Source: SSSZ01 sp036732025
Lineage (GTDB): Bacteria; Pseudomonadota; Gammaproteobacteria; Burkholderiales; Rhodocyclaceae
Assembly: GCA_036732025.1 (NCBI GenBank)
Contig: DAINDE010000022.1
Coordinates: 1 to 64,000, forward strand
Length of the DNA stretch: 64,000 nucleotides
Direction of reading: 5' to 3'
In this document: positions 43,261-52,183 of the stretch, piece by piece
Numbering within the stretch: the stretch's first letter is position 1
How the letters are laid out: each line of letters begins with the position of its first letter
The notes under the pieces: generated by a model
Databases searched by the model: none
What the model was told of the DNA's origin: nothing
What the model saw: only the letters and a program-made list of their open reading frames with translations
Translations under genes and position numbers: made by a program

Positions 43261-43394
43261 CCCGGAAATTTCATGAGCCGCCAGCTTTGCGCTACCGCAT
43301 TGCCGGCCAACACGGCGTTTCGGAGCCCTGGCGCCCGGCGCCGGATCGGGCCGACGACGGCGCCGGCATCCGCGATACTCATGAAATATCCGGG
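43261..43394. repeat. 134-bp element with 17-bp terminal inverted repeats (MITE-like)
   Basis: The left end (43261-43277, CCCGGAAATTTCATGAG) is inverted at the right end (43378-43394) with one mismatch. The interior is noncoding, with some further imperfect inverted similarity. It lies downstream of ppc and upstream of the ankyrin gene (both minus strand). No clear target duplication and no transposase are visible. A small nonautonomous element or a large stem-loop at the end of the ppc transcript are the two readings. Confidence 0.5.
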
Positions 43395-43444
43395 CTGACC
43401 ATTCTCGCCGCTTTGGGCGATGGTCGCCGCCGCCTATCCCGGGA

Positions 43445-46207
43445 TCAGCCGCTGTTGCGCAGGCCGGCCGCCACCCCGTTGATGGTGAGATGGATGCCCC
43501 GGGCCACCCGCTCGTCCGTTTCCCCGGCGCGATGGCGTTTGAGCAGTTCCACCTGCAGGTGGTTCAGGGGGTCCATGTAGGGGAAGCGCTGTTGGATGGA
43601 ACGCTTGAGAAGCGGGTTGTCGGAAAGGAAGTCGTCCTGTTCCTCGATGGCGAGCAGGTGGCGACGGGTCAGTTCCCATTCCGCCTTGATGCGGCCGAAG
43701 ACGGTTTCGCGCAGGGCAGCGTCGCTGACCAGCTCGGCGTAGCGCGAAGCGATGGCGAGGTCGGTCTTGGCCAGCACCATGTCCATGTTGGACATCAGGG
43801 TGCGGAAGAAGGGCCAGGCGCGGAACATGCGGCGCAGGGTGGCGAGGCCGTCCGGGTTTTCCTGGAGCCAGGCCTCGACGGCGGAGCCGAAGCCGTACCA
43901 GCCCGGCAGCATGAGGCGGCACTGGGCCCAGCTGAAGACCCAGGGAATGGCCCGGAGATCCTCGATACGGTCGGAAGCCTTGCGGGAAGCCGGGCGGCTG
44001 CCGATGTTGAGGGTGGCGATCTCGGACACCACCGTCGACTGGCGGAAGTACTGGGTGAAGCCCTCGGTTTCATAGACCAGGCCGCGGTAGGCGCCAAAGG
44101 CCAGTTCGGAGAGGCGGTCCATGACGGGATGGAAGGCTTCCGCCGGCTCGAGGCGGTTCTCGTGGTCAGTGAGGCTGGCCTCCAGGGTGGCAGCCAGCAG
44201 CACTTCCAGGTTGCGGCGGCCGGTGCCGGGGTTGCCGTACTTGGTGGCGATCACTTCCCCCTGCTCGGTGAGGCGGATCTGACCGGAAACGGCCCCCGCC
44301 GGTTGGGCCAGGATCGCCTGGAAGCTGGGGCCGCCGCCGCGGCCGACGGAGCCGCCGCGGCCGTGGAAGAGCCGCAGGCGCACGCCATGCTCGCGGCACA
44401 CCCGGGTGAGTTCGATCTCGGCCTTGTAGAGTTCCCAGCCGGAGGTGAGGAAGCCGCCGTCCTTGTTGCTGTCGGAGTAGCCGAGCATGACTTCCTGCTC
44501 CCGGCCGCGGGAATCCAGGAGTTCCCGGTAGGCCGGCAGGCGGAAGAGGCCGTCCATGGTGGCGGCGGCCTTCTGCAGGTCGCCGATGGTCTCGAACAGG
44601 GGGATGATGTTCATTTCCAGCCGCGGCGCGGCGCCGGGCCTCAGGAGGCCGGCCTCCTTGAGGAGCAGGGCCACCTCCAGCAGGTCGGAGACGCCGTCGG
44701 TCTTGGAAATGATGCAGTTGGGCAGGGCGGCGGCGCCGTAGCGCTCGCGCAGCTCCCGGGCGGCGAAGAAGATGGCCAGTTCGCCCCGGGTTTCCTCGGA
44801 GTAGTCGAGGAAGGGGGAGTAGAGCGGCCGCGGCGTCACCAGTTCCTGGGCCAGGAGGGCGATGCGGGCCGGCTCGTCGAGGGCTTCGTAGTCCGGGCAG
44901 CGGCCGGCGGCGGCGAGCAGTTCGGCGACGCTCCTGGCATGGACGTCGGAATTCTGGCGCAGGTCGATGGGCGCCAGGTGGAAGCCGAAGACCTGGACGG
45001 CCCGAAGCAGGCGGCGCAGCCGGCCGCCGGCGAGCAGCGCGCTGCCGTTTTGCTTGAGGGAGAGGGCGAGAGTCTTCAGGTCGGCGCGCAGGGCGGCGGC
45101 GCTGGCGTAGGGCTCGGCCTCGGCCACGGCATGGCGCAGGGGCTCCAGATGGTCCAGGGTGCGGGCGGTGGCGGCCAGACGGGCGTAGATGCCGGTCAGG
45201 GCCCGGCGGTAGGGCTCGTCGGCCCGCTGGGGCGACTTGTCCGGGGAGGCGTCGGCCAGGGCCGCCAGTTCCGGGGTGACCTTGACCAGCAGGCTGGACA
45301 TGGGCAGTTCGCCGCCCAGGGCGTGGATTTCGGTGAGGTAGAAATCCAGGGTGGCGGCGGACTGCAGGCGCAGGGCTTCGCGCAGGATGTCGGCGGTGAC
45401 GAAGGGGTTGCCGTCCCGGTCGCCGCCGATCCAGCTTCCCACCCGGAAGAAGGGGGGCAGGGCCCAGGGGCGGCCGGGGTAACGTTCCGCCAGCCGTTCG
45501 GCGGTCTGGATGTAGAGGCGGGGCAGTTCGGTGAAAAAGGTGCTGGCGAAGTAGCCGATGCCGTTCTTGACCTCGTCGATGACCTTCAGGCGCACCGGCC
45601 GCAGCATGCGGGTCTGCCACAGGGTGAGGACGGCCCGGGCCAGGGCCGTGGCGTTGTCGGCCTGCTCTTCGGGGGTTAGCTGCTGGCGGTCCCGGCCGTC
45701 GAGCAGGCCCTCGATTTCCCGCTGGCCCTGGAGCATGCTCTGGCGCTGCACCTCGGTCGGGTGGGCGGTGAGGACCGGGGAAATGAGGGCGTGGGCGAAG
45801 AAGTCGGCCACCGCGTCGGCATCAACGCCCGCTTCGGCCAGTCGGTCGAGGGCATGGGGCAGGCTGCCTTCCCGGGGGGGCGAGCCGGCCAGGTCGTGGG
45901 CGCGGCGGCGGCGGATGTGGTGCTGGTCCTCGGCGATATTGGCCAGTTGCAGGAAGTAGCTGAAGGCCCGGACCACCACCTGGGTGGCATCCCGGGGTAG
46001 GGGGTCGAGGAGGGCGGCAAGCTCCGCCCGGGCGGCGGGGTCGCCGTCCCGGGCAAAGCGCACCGCCGTCTGGCGCACCCGTTCCACGATGTCGAAAATG
46101 GCCTCGCCTTCCTGCTCCCGGACCGTATCGCCCAGCAGGCGGCCAAGGAGGCGGATGTCGGAGCGGAGGGGTTCGTCCTTGTTTTCGTCGTGGCGGGCGT
46201 TCGTCAT
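43445..46207 (-). CDS. ppc: Phosphoenolpyruvate carboxylase
   Basis: Converts PEP and bicarbonate to oxaloacetate, replenishing the TCA cycle. The 920-residue protein shows LTAHPTEVQRQS, GGDRDGNPFVT, GYSDSNKDGG, the Gly-rich loop FHGRGGSVGRGGGP and a C-terminal end GLRNSG like the RNTG of other PEP carboxylases. ATG at 46207 overlaps the stop of the upstream universal stress protein gene, so translation is probably coupled. Confidence 0.97.
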   Translation of the reverse strand: MTNARHDENKDEPLRSDIRLLGRLLGDTVREQEGEAIFDIVERVRQTAVRFARDGDPAARAELAALLDPLPRDATQVVVRAFSYFLQLANIAEDQHHIRRRRAHDLAGSPPREGSLPHALDRLAEAGVDADAVADFFAHALISPVLTAHPTEVQRQSMLQGQREIEGLLDGRDRQQLTPEEQADNATALARAVLTLWQTRMLRPVRLKVIDEVKNGIGYFASTFFTELPRLYIQTAERLAERYPGRPWALPPFFRVGSWIGGDRDGNPFVTADILREALRLQSAATLDFYLTEIHALGGELPMSSLLVKVTPELAALADASPDKSPQRADEPYRRALTGIYARLAATARTLDHLEPLRHAVAEAEPYASAAALRADLKTLALSLKQNGSALLAGGRLRRLLRAVQVFGFHLAPIDLRQNSDVHARSVAELLAAAGRCPDYEALDEPARIALLAQELVTPRPLYSPFLDYSEETRGELAIFFAARELRERYGAAALPNCIISKTDGVSDLLEVALLLKEAGLLRPGAAPRLEMNIIPLFETIGDLQKAAATMDGLFRLPAYRELLDSRGREQEVMLGYSDSNKDGGFLTSGWELYKAEIELTRVCREHGVRLRLFHGRGGSVGRGGGPSFQAILAQPAGAVSGQIRLTEQGEVIATKYGNPGTGRRNLEVLLAATLEASLTDHENRLEPAEAFHPVMDRLSELAFGAYRGLVYETEGFTQYFRQSTVVSEIATLNIGSRPASRKASDRIEDLRAIPWVFSWAQCRLMLPGWYGFGSAVEAWLQENPDGLATLRRMFRAWPFFRTLMSNMDMVLAKTDLAIASRYAELVSDAALRETVFGRIKAEWELTRRHLLAIEEQDDFLSDNPLLKRSIQQRFPYMDPLNHLQVELLKRHRAGETDERVARGIHLTINGVAAGLRNSG

Positions 46208-46653
46208 CAGTGCTTTCTGACCAGGAGGGTGGAAACGGGGGAGAGGCGGACCAGTTGTTCGGCCACGGACCCGATGATAAGACGTTCCAGCCCCCGGCGG
46301 CCATGGGTGCCGACGACGATGAGATCGGCCTGCCAATCGTTGGCGGCGTCCACGACGACTTCCGAAATGCGCTTGGTGCTCGCTTCCAGTAGCCGGTGTT
46401 CGACGGCGAGGCCGGCGGCCTGCTGGCAGGCCTCCTCGATGAGCTTCCTGCCCGCATCGACGATGGCCTGGCGGGCGTGGTCGAGGTTGAGGGTGGTGCT
46501 GTAGGTCCGGTGGTGCATGCCCATCAGGGTTTCGTCGGCCACATGGACGATGCACAGGGCGGCACCGTAGGTCTTGGTGATGTGGATGGCTTCGGCCAGG
46601 GCGCAGCGGGAGGTTTCGCTGTCGTCGATGGCGATCATGACTTTCTTGTACAC
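46207..46653 (-). CDS. Universal stress protein (UspA family)
   Basis: A 148-residue Usp domain with the ATP-binding pattern GTHGRRGLERLIIGSVAEQL and the N-terminal YKKVMIAIDDSE. The GTG at 46653 is chosen as start because it has a near-perfect ribosome site (AAAGGAGAAGCC) and gives the family's normal N-terminus; ATG at 46638 would cut the first strand. Its stop overlaps the ppc start, tying its expression to PEP carboxylase. Confidence 0.9.
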   Translation of the reverse strand: MYKKVMIAIDDSETSRCALAEAIHITKTYGAALCIVHVADETLMGMHHRTYSTTLNLDHARQAIVDAGRKLIEEACQQAAGLAVEHRLLEASTKRISEVVVDAANDWQADLIVVGTHGRRGLERLIIGSVAEQLVRLSPVSTLLVRKH

Positions 46654-46724
46654 GGCTTCTCCTTTCCGGTCTTGAAGGCCGAAAGTTAACAAATCATCGG
46701 GATTGCGGCAGTTGGGGAAAACAC

Positions 46725-49493
46725 TCAGCAGCCCCCTCCCGGTGGGCGGCTGCATTCCTCCAGCAAATAGGCGACGGAACGGTAGGTCCGGCCGGTTTCG
46801 GCGGTGAGGCCGATCTCGCAGGTGCGGTTGGTGGAGACGCCGCAGGCGCAGGCCGGCGGCAGCTCGTCGTGGATCTTGCGCAGGGCGTGGGCGTTGAGTT
46901 CCGGCACGGCGAAGCCCCGGTCGCCGCCGAAGCCGCAGCAGGTGACGCCGGCCGGCTCCAGCACCTCTGCCACGCAGGCCGCCAGGACCCGGCGCAGCTT
47001 GGCGTCGGAGGCGCTCTTCCTGACGCTGCAGTTGATGTGCAGGGCCACCGGCCCGGACTGCTGCCGCAAGTGCAGGCGGGGCAACAGGGCGTCGTGGGCG
47101 AATTCGTGGAAGTCGTAAAGCTTGAGGCGGCCGGCGAGATGCTGCTGCATGCGGGCGCTGCAGGTGCTGGCGTCCATGATCACCGGCAGGCGGCCACCGT
47201 CGCTGGCGGCCAGGAGGGCGGCCTCCAGGCTTTCGGCCATGGCATTGGCCTCTTCGGCCAGACCCTTGCTGGCCAGCATCTGGCCGCAGCAGAGCCCGTC
47301 GAAGCCTTCGGGCAGGCGGGGGGCGTAGCCGGCCCGCTCGAGAAGGCGGATGACGGTATCGGCCAGGCCGGCCTCGCCTTTGGCGGCGGGGCCGAAGATG
47401 CGGCCGCCGCAGGCGGGGAAGTAGACCACCGGATCGCCGACGCCGGCGGGCCGCGCCGGTGTCCGGCCCGGGCGCGGCATGGCTCGCTTCCAGGCGCCGC
47501 CGGATAGCGCCGCCAGGGGCCGGTCGCCGACGATGGCGGCCGCGGCGTGGCCGAGGGCCAGGCCGGCGCGGGAGGCAGTGGCGACGGCGCCGAAGTGATC
47601 GGCGGTCCACGCCCCCAGGCGGCGGGCACCGTCGCCGAGGCGGCGACCACGCAGGCGGCGGGTGAGTTCGCCGGTGTCGATGCCCACCGGGCAGGCGGTG
47701 GAACAGAGACCGCAGCCGGCGCAGGTGTCGAGCCCCTGGTAGGCGAAATTGTCGGCGATGGGGCCGGCAGCCTCGCCGGCGGCGGCGCGGCGGGACAGCT
47801 CGCGCCAGCTGACGATGCGCTGGCGGGGCGACAGGGTGAGGCGGTGGGAGGGGCAGAGGGGCTCGCAGAAGCCGCATTCGATGCAGCGGTCCACGATGTC
47901 CTCCGCCGCCGGCAGGGGCTTGAGGTGCCGGAGATGGGCGGCCGGGTCGTCGTTGAGGATGACACCGGGGTTGAGGCGGTTTTCCCGGTCGAAGAGGCGC
48001 TTGATGCGGCGCATCAGTTCGGTGGCTTCCTTGCCCCATTCCAGTTCGACGAAGGGCGCCATGTTGCGGCCGGTACCGTGCTCGGCCTTGAGCGAGCCGT
48101 CGTACTTCTCCACGACCAAGCGGCAGACGTCGTCCATGAAGCGGGCGTAGCGTTCCACCTCGGCGGCGTCGCCGAAATCCTGGGTGAAGACGAAATGCAG
48201 GTTGCCCTCCAGGGCGTGGCCGAAAATGATCGCCTCGTGGTAGCCGTGGTGGCGCAGCAGGGCCTGCAGGTCGAGGGTGGCGGCGGCCAGGGATTCGACG
48301 GGGAAGGCCACGTCCTCGATGATCACCGTGGTGCCGGTGCGGCGCAGGGCGCCGACGGAGGGGAAGGTGCCCTTCCTCACCTTCCAGTACATGTCGCAGG
48401 TGGCGGGGTCGGTGGAGAACTGCGGCGGCTCGACGGTGGCGATGCCGTCCAGGGCGCCCAGGGCGGCCGCCATGCGCGTCTGCAGGGCGGCGGCGTCGTC
48501 GGCCCGCACCTCGATGAGAAGGGCGGCGGCTTCCTCGCCCAGGGCGCGGATCACCGGTGGCAGCCCGGGCTTGTTCTCGACGGAATGCAGCGCCGGCCGG
48601 TCGAGCAGCTCGACGGCGGCCACCGGCTGCGGTTTCAGGCGGATCACCGCCTGGCAGGCGGCCGCGATGGTGGGGAAGAAGACCAGGGCGCTGGCCTTGT
48701 GGGCCTCCTCGACGACGGTGCGGTAGGTGATGCGGGAAATGAAGCCCAGGGTGCCCTCCGAGCCGATCATCAGGTGGGCCAGGATGTCGATGGGGTCATC
48801 AAAATCCACCAGGGCGTTGAGGCTGTAGCCGGTGGTGTTCTTGATCTTGAACTTCTGCCGGATGCGGGCGGAGAGTCGCGGGTTGGCCCGGGTTTCGGCG
48901 CCCAGGCGTTCCAGCTCGCCGAGGAGCACGGCGTGGCTCTTCTTGAAGGCGTCGACGCTCAGGGGGTCTTCCGTATCCAGCACCGCCCCGTCGGCCAGGA
49001 CCACCCGCAGGCCGGCCAGGGTGCGGTAGCTGTTCTGGGCAGTGCCGCAGCACATGCCGGAAGCGTTGTTGGCGGCGATACCGCCGACCTTGCAGGCGTT
49101 GATGGAGGCGGGGTCGGGGCCGATCTTGCGGCCGAAAGGAGCGAGGCGCCGATTCACCTCACCGCCGATGATCCCGGGGCCGAGGCGCACGGTGGCGGCA
49201 TCGGGGGCGATGTCGCAGGTGGCGAAACCCTCGCCGACGAGGACCAGCACGCCGTCGGTGATGGCCTGGCCGGAAAGGCTGGTGCCGGCGGCACGGAAGG
49301 TGACGGGACGGTTGTGGTTTTTGGCGGCCTGGAGGACGGCCTGCACCTCCTGCTCGTTCTCGACGACGGCGATGACCTCGGGGATGAGGCGGTAGAAGCT
49401 GGCGTCGGTGCCGTAGGCGAGGCGGCGCAAGTCGTCGGTGATGAGTTGGTTGGGGGGGAGGTGGGGGCGGAGGGAGTCGGTGAGGTTGCTCAA
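46725..49493 (-). CDS. dld: FAD/Fe-S D-lactate dehydrogenase (Dld-II type)
   Basis: A 922-residue membrane-associated respiratory enzyme oxidising D-lactate to pyruvate. The N-terminal FAD-binding domain (about 35-250) has TFRAAGTSLSGQAI and GGIAANNASGMCCG. An FAD-oxidase C-terminal domain with FGHALEGNLHFVF follows. Two 4Fe-4S motifs are present (CIECGFCEPLCPS and CAGCGLCSTACPVG), and a C-terminal CCG domain has CCGQML and CCGFGG. The start is TTG without a clear ribosome site, so the exact N-terminus is uncertain. It is downstream of lldEFG but separated by the 440-bp palindrome. A glycolate-type substrate cannot be excluded. Confidence 0.88.
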   Translation of the reverse strand: MSNLTDSLRPHLPPNQLITDDLRRLAYGTDASFYRLIPEVIAVVENEQEVQAVLQAAKNHNRPVTFRAAGTSLSGQAITDGVLVLVGEGFATCDIAPDAATVRLGPGIIGGEVNRRLAPFGRKIGPDPASINACKVGGIAANNASGMCCGTAQNSYRTLAGLRVVLADGAVLDTEDPLSVDAFKKSHAVLLGELERLGAETRANPRLSARIRQKFKIKNTTGYSLNALVDFDDPIDILAHLMIGSEGTLGFISRITYRTVVEEAHKASALVFFPTIAAACQAVIRLKPQPVAAVELLDRPALHSVENKPGLPPVIRALGEEAAALLIEVRADDAAALQTRMAAALGALDGIATVEPPQFSTDPATCDMYWKVRKGTFPSVGALRRTGTTVIIEDVAFPVESLAAATLDLQALLRHHGYHEAIIFGHALEGNLHFVFTQDFGDAAEVERYARFMDDVCRLVVEKYDGSLKAEHGTGRNMAPFVELEWGKEATELMRRIKRLFDRENRLNPGVILNDDPAAHLRHLKPLPAAEDIVDRCIECGFCEPLCPSHRLTLSPRQRIVSWRELSRRAAAGEAAGPIADNFAYQGLDTCAGCGLCSTACPVGIDTGELTRRLRGRRLGDGARRLGAWTADHFGAVATASRAGLALGHAAAAIVGDRPLAALSGGAWKRAMPRPGRTPARPAGVGDPVVYFPACGGRIFGPAAKGEAGLADTVIRLLERAGYAPRLPEGFDGLCCGQMLASKGLAEEANAMAESLEAALLAASDGGRLPVIMDASTCSARMQQHLAGRLKLYDFHEFAHDALLPRLHLRQQSGPVALHINCSVRKSASDAKLRRVLAACVAEVLEPAGVTCCGFGGDRGFAVPELNAHALRKIHDELPPACACGVSTNRTCEIGLTAETGRTYRSVAYLLEECSRPPGGGC

Positions 49494-49596
49494 GGGGTGG
49501 GGTTTTTCAGGCGTTTTGGGTTGCTGATGTGCTGTATTCCGTGTCGGTTGCGTGTTGGGTTTGGTTAGCGCTGTTTTCCGCGCCTGACGCGCGGCA

Positions 49597-50036
49597 TTAC
49601 TTTCTTTTGTGTCGCCAAAAGAAAGTAAGCAAAGAAAAGGCGACCCTGGGTCGGAGCCCCGCTACGCGGGGTTCCCTGCGCTTCTCGGGCCTGGCGGGGG
49701 CTGCGGAACTCGGCCCTGCGGGCCTCAGACAGTCCTCGCCCTTTTTCCGCCAGTCCCTGCGATGCTCGGCGCCTCCCAAGGGGCCCGGTACACCAGGCGC
49801 CGCTGAAGCCGCCTTCGCTACAGGTTGCGTTCGGTGTTCCGGGTCCCCATGGAAGATGCTGAGCAACGCAGGTTGGCCGGGGGCAGTCGGCGAGGACTGT
49901 CTGAGCCCCCGCAGGGGGCGAGTTCCGCAGCCGCCCGGCCGGCCGAGTAGCGCAAGGGACCCCCCGCAGGGGGGCGTCGACCTTGGGGTCGCCTTTTCTT
50001 TGGTAACTTTCTTTTGGCGACCCAAAAGAAAGTTAC
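49597..50036. repeat. 440-bp imperfect palindromic repeat element
   Basis: The two halves are inverted copies along nearly the whole length. Each end is itself a hairpin: ACTTTCTTTT...AAAAGAAAGT at 49599-49626, and a 13-bp stem at 50004-50033. Inward, both arms carry AAAGAAAAGGCGACCC, a GC hairpin, then GCTGCGGAACTCG and CAGACAGTCCTCGCC, reaching a divergent centre near 49820. Opposite-strand frames translate to similar peptides for this reason (FLL.RQKKV.KEKAT). It fills the 588-base gap between lldF and dld; the remaining flanks (49494-49596 and 50037-50081) hold nothing recognisable. Confidence 0.85.
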
Positions 50037-50081
50037 ACGCCGTCAAGGCGGAAAGCAGCGGTCGATCAACCGACAGAACCA

Positions 50082-51521
50082 TTACTTCCGCTCATCCACC
50101 ATATCCCTCAACCGCCGCGAAGCCGGCTTCAACGGCACCCGCACCGAAGTCCATCCTCCCTGGCTGGGAGGCGTCAGCCAGTTGAACCGGCTGGCCAGCC
50201 ATGAATAAATCCGATACAGGGCCGGTCGCCCGTAGATCCCCGCCCACCCCCGCCAGACGGCCGTCATCAGCCGGCTGTACCCCGCCCCCTGGCCTTGCAG
50301 CGGGCTGCCTGAGCCAGGCTTGGAATTCACCTCCGAACGCAGGCGGATGAGCAGATCGGGAATGGGGATCCGCACCGGACACACTTCCCCGCAGGCCCCG
50401 CAGAGGCTGGAGGCGGAGGGCAGGGTGGCGGTGGCTTCCAGGCCCATCAGGTGGGGCGAGATGATCTCGCCGATGGGGCCCGGGTAGGTGGTGCCGTAGG
50501 CGTGGCCCCCGATGTGGGTATAGACCGGGCAGTGGTTCATGCAGGCGCCGCAGCGGATGCATTGCAGGGTCTTACGGAGTTCCTCGTCGGCGTAGGGCTG
50601 GGTGCGGCCGTTGTCGAGGAGCACCAGATGGACTTCTTCGGGGCCGTCCAGCTCCCCCGGCTGGCGGGGCCGGGAGATCATGTTCACGTAAGTGGTGATG
50701 TTCTGGCCCGTGGCGGAGCGGGTGAGGAGCGAGAGGAGGGGCGGCACGTGGTCGAGCTTTTCCACCACCTTCTCGATGCCGGTGATGGCGATATGGACTC
50801 GCGGCGTGGTGGTGGAGAGCCGGCCGTTGCCTTCGTTTTCCACCAGTACCAGGGTGCCGGTTTCGGCCACGGCGAAATTGACGCCGGACATGCCGATGTC
50901 CGCCTCCAGGAATTTCTGCCGCAGCACCTGCCGGCCGATCTGGATGAGGGCGTCCACGTCTTCCGTGTAGGCCACCCCGGGGAGCTTTTCCTCGAACAGC
51001 CTGGCGATCTGCTGCTTGGTCTTGTGGATGGCCGGCATGATGATGTGGGAAGGCTTTTCCCCCGCGAGCTGCAGGATGTACTCGCCCATGTCGGTTTCGA
51101 TGGCCTCGACCCCGGCGGCTTCGGCGGCGTGGTTGAACTCGATCTCCTCGCTGACCATGGACTTGCCCTTGACCATGCGTCGCGCGCCGTGTTTCTCGCA
51201 GATGCCGAGGATGACGGCGTTGGCTTCTTCCGCCGTCTCGGCCCAGTGGACGTGGATGCCGTTCCCGGTCAGCTTGGCTTCGAGCTGGGCGAGCAGCGTC
51301 GGCAGCTTGTCGAGGCTGTTCTGGCGGATGCGCTCCCCCAGGCTGCGCAGGCTCTGCAGCTCGTCATCGTCGGGGAACTGGGCGGCGCGCTTGGCCATGA
51401 GGAAATCCATGGCGGCGCGGAAGCTCTTTTGCAGGAATTCGTTCTCGACGACGGCCTTGGAGCGCTCCCGGAAGCCTTCCGTGGGCATGAAGTGCAGGGG
51501 TTTTTCCTGGGCGCCCATCAT
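50082..51521 (-). CDS. lldF: L-lactate dehydrogenase complex iron-sulfur protein LldF/LutB
   Basis: The 479-residue Fe-S subunit of the LldEFG (LutABC) L-lactate oxidase. An N-terminal LUD domain (about 60-300) contains MVKGKSMVSEEIEFN and ADIGMSGVNFAVAETGT. Two 4Fe-4S motifs follow (CIRCGACMNHCPVY and CGACGEVCPVRIP), then the C-terminal tail. The start is one of two tandem ATGs behind AAGGAGGCCGC and overlaps the lldG stop. Confidence 0.95.
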   Translation of the reverse strand: MMGAQEKPLHFMPTEGFRERSKAVVENEFLQKSFRAAMDFLMAKRAAQFPDDDELQSLRSLGERIRQNSLDKLPTLLAQLEAKLTGNGIHVHWAETAEEANAVILGICEKHGARRMVKGKSMVSEEIEFNHAAEAAGVEAIETDMGEYILQLAGEKPSHIIMPAIHKTKQQIARLFEEKLPGVAYTEDVDALIQIGRQVLRQKFLEADIGMSGVNFAVAETGTLVLVENEGNGRLSTTTPRVHIAITGIEKVVEKLDHVPPLLSLLTRSATGQNITTYVNMISRPRQPGELDGPEEVHLVLLDNGRTQPYADEELRKTLQCIRCGACMNHCPVYTHIGGHAYGTTYPGPIGEIISPHLMGLEATATLPSASSLCGACGEVCPVRIPIPDLLIRLRSEVNSKPGSGSPLQGQGAGYSRLMTAVWRGWAGIYGRPALYRIYSWLASRFNWLTPPSQGGWTSVRVPLKPASRRLRDMVDERK

Positions 51522-52183
51522 GCGGCCTCCTTGAGCAGCACCACCAGTTCCTTCGGTCCGTGGGCGCCGTAGGCCAGGGTCTGCTGGATGTCGGCGGTCT
51601 TCGAGGGGCTGGAGATGAGGAGGGCGTTGCTGGGCAGGCCGGCGGCCCAATTCTCGGCGGCCATGGCGTCGATGAGGGTGGTGTGGAGGTTGGCGGCCTC
51701 CAGCAGGACGATATGCACCGGCGGCACCAGCGACATCAGCCGGGGCTCCCGGGCGTCCGGCCAGAGAATGAGGGAGCCGGTCTCGGCGATGGCGCCCCGG
51801 GCGGCGGTGAGGCTGGCCTGGACGTCGTTGAACAGCTCGGCCTTCCAGGCCTCGACCGGGCGGTCGTAGGCCAGGCAGGCGACGCCGGTTTCCTTCAGCC
51901 CCTCGGCGGCCCGGGCGCCGTGGGGCGTGCCTGGGGCGAGGAGGAGGTTGGAAATGTGCCGGGCGGCCAGCACCTCGTACAGCCTCTGCACCCAGTTGCC
52001 GTTGGTGACCCGGTGTACCTCGGCCCGGGCCGCTTCCATCATGGCGACGAAGCGTTGGGTGCGTGCGTCGGCGGGTTCGTTGCGGGCCCGGGCGGCGTAC
52101 CACTCGGCTGGTTCCGGGGTGGGGTAGAGGCCCTTGGCCCGGGCGGCCTGGAGGCGGGCGAAGATGCGGTCGCGGGCGGTCAT
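51518..52183 (-). CDS. lldG: LUD-domain protein LldG/LutC
   Basis: A 221-residue LUD-domain subunit of the L-lactate oxidation complex. Conserved segments include ARGAIAETGSLILWP and MSLVPPVHIVLL. The ATG at 52183 overlaps the lldE stop (ATGA), giving tight translational coupling. Upstream in-frame sequence is the shadow of lldE. Confidence 0.92.
   Translation of the reverse strand: MTARDRIFARLQAARAKGLYPTPEPAEWYAARARNEPADARTQRFVAMMEAARAEVHRVTNGNWVQRLYEVLAARHISNLLLAPGTPHGARAAEGLKETGVACLAYDRPVEAWKAELFNDVQASLTAARGAIAETGSLILWPDAREPRLMSLVPPVHIVLLEAANLHTTLIDAMAAENWAAGLPSNALLISSPSKTADIQQTLAYGAHGPKELVVLLKEAA

Noticed and set aside
47547..49568. 673-codon plus-strand frame opposite dld
   Set aside because: Shadow frame with repetitive Gly/Ala/Asp composition and no recognisable motif.
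49529..50185. Opposite-strand frames of 218 and 161 codons with similar peptides
   Set aside because: They look alike only because the underlying DNA is a 440-bp palindrome; composition is not protein-like and neither has a convincing ribosome site.
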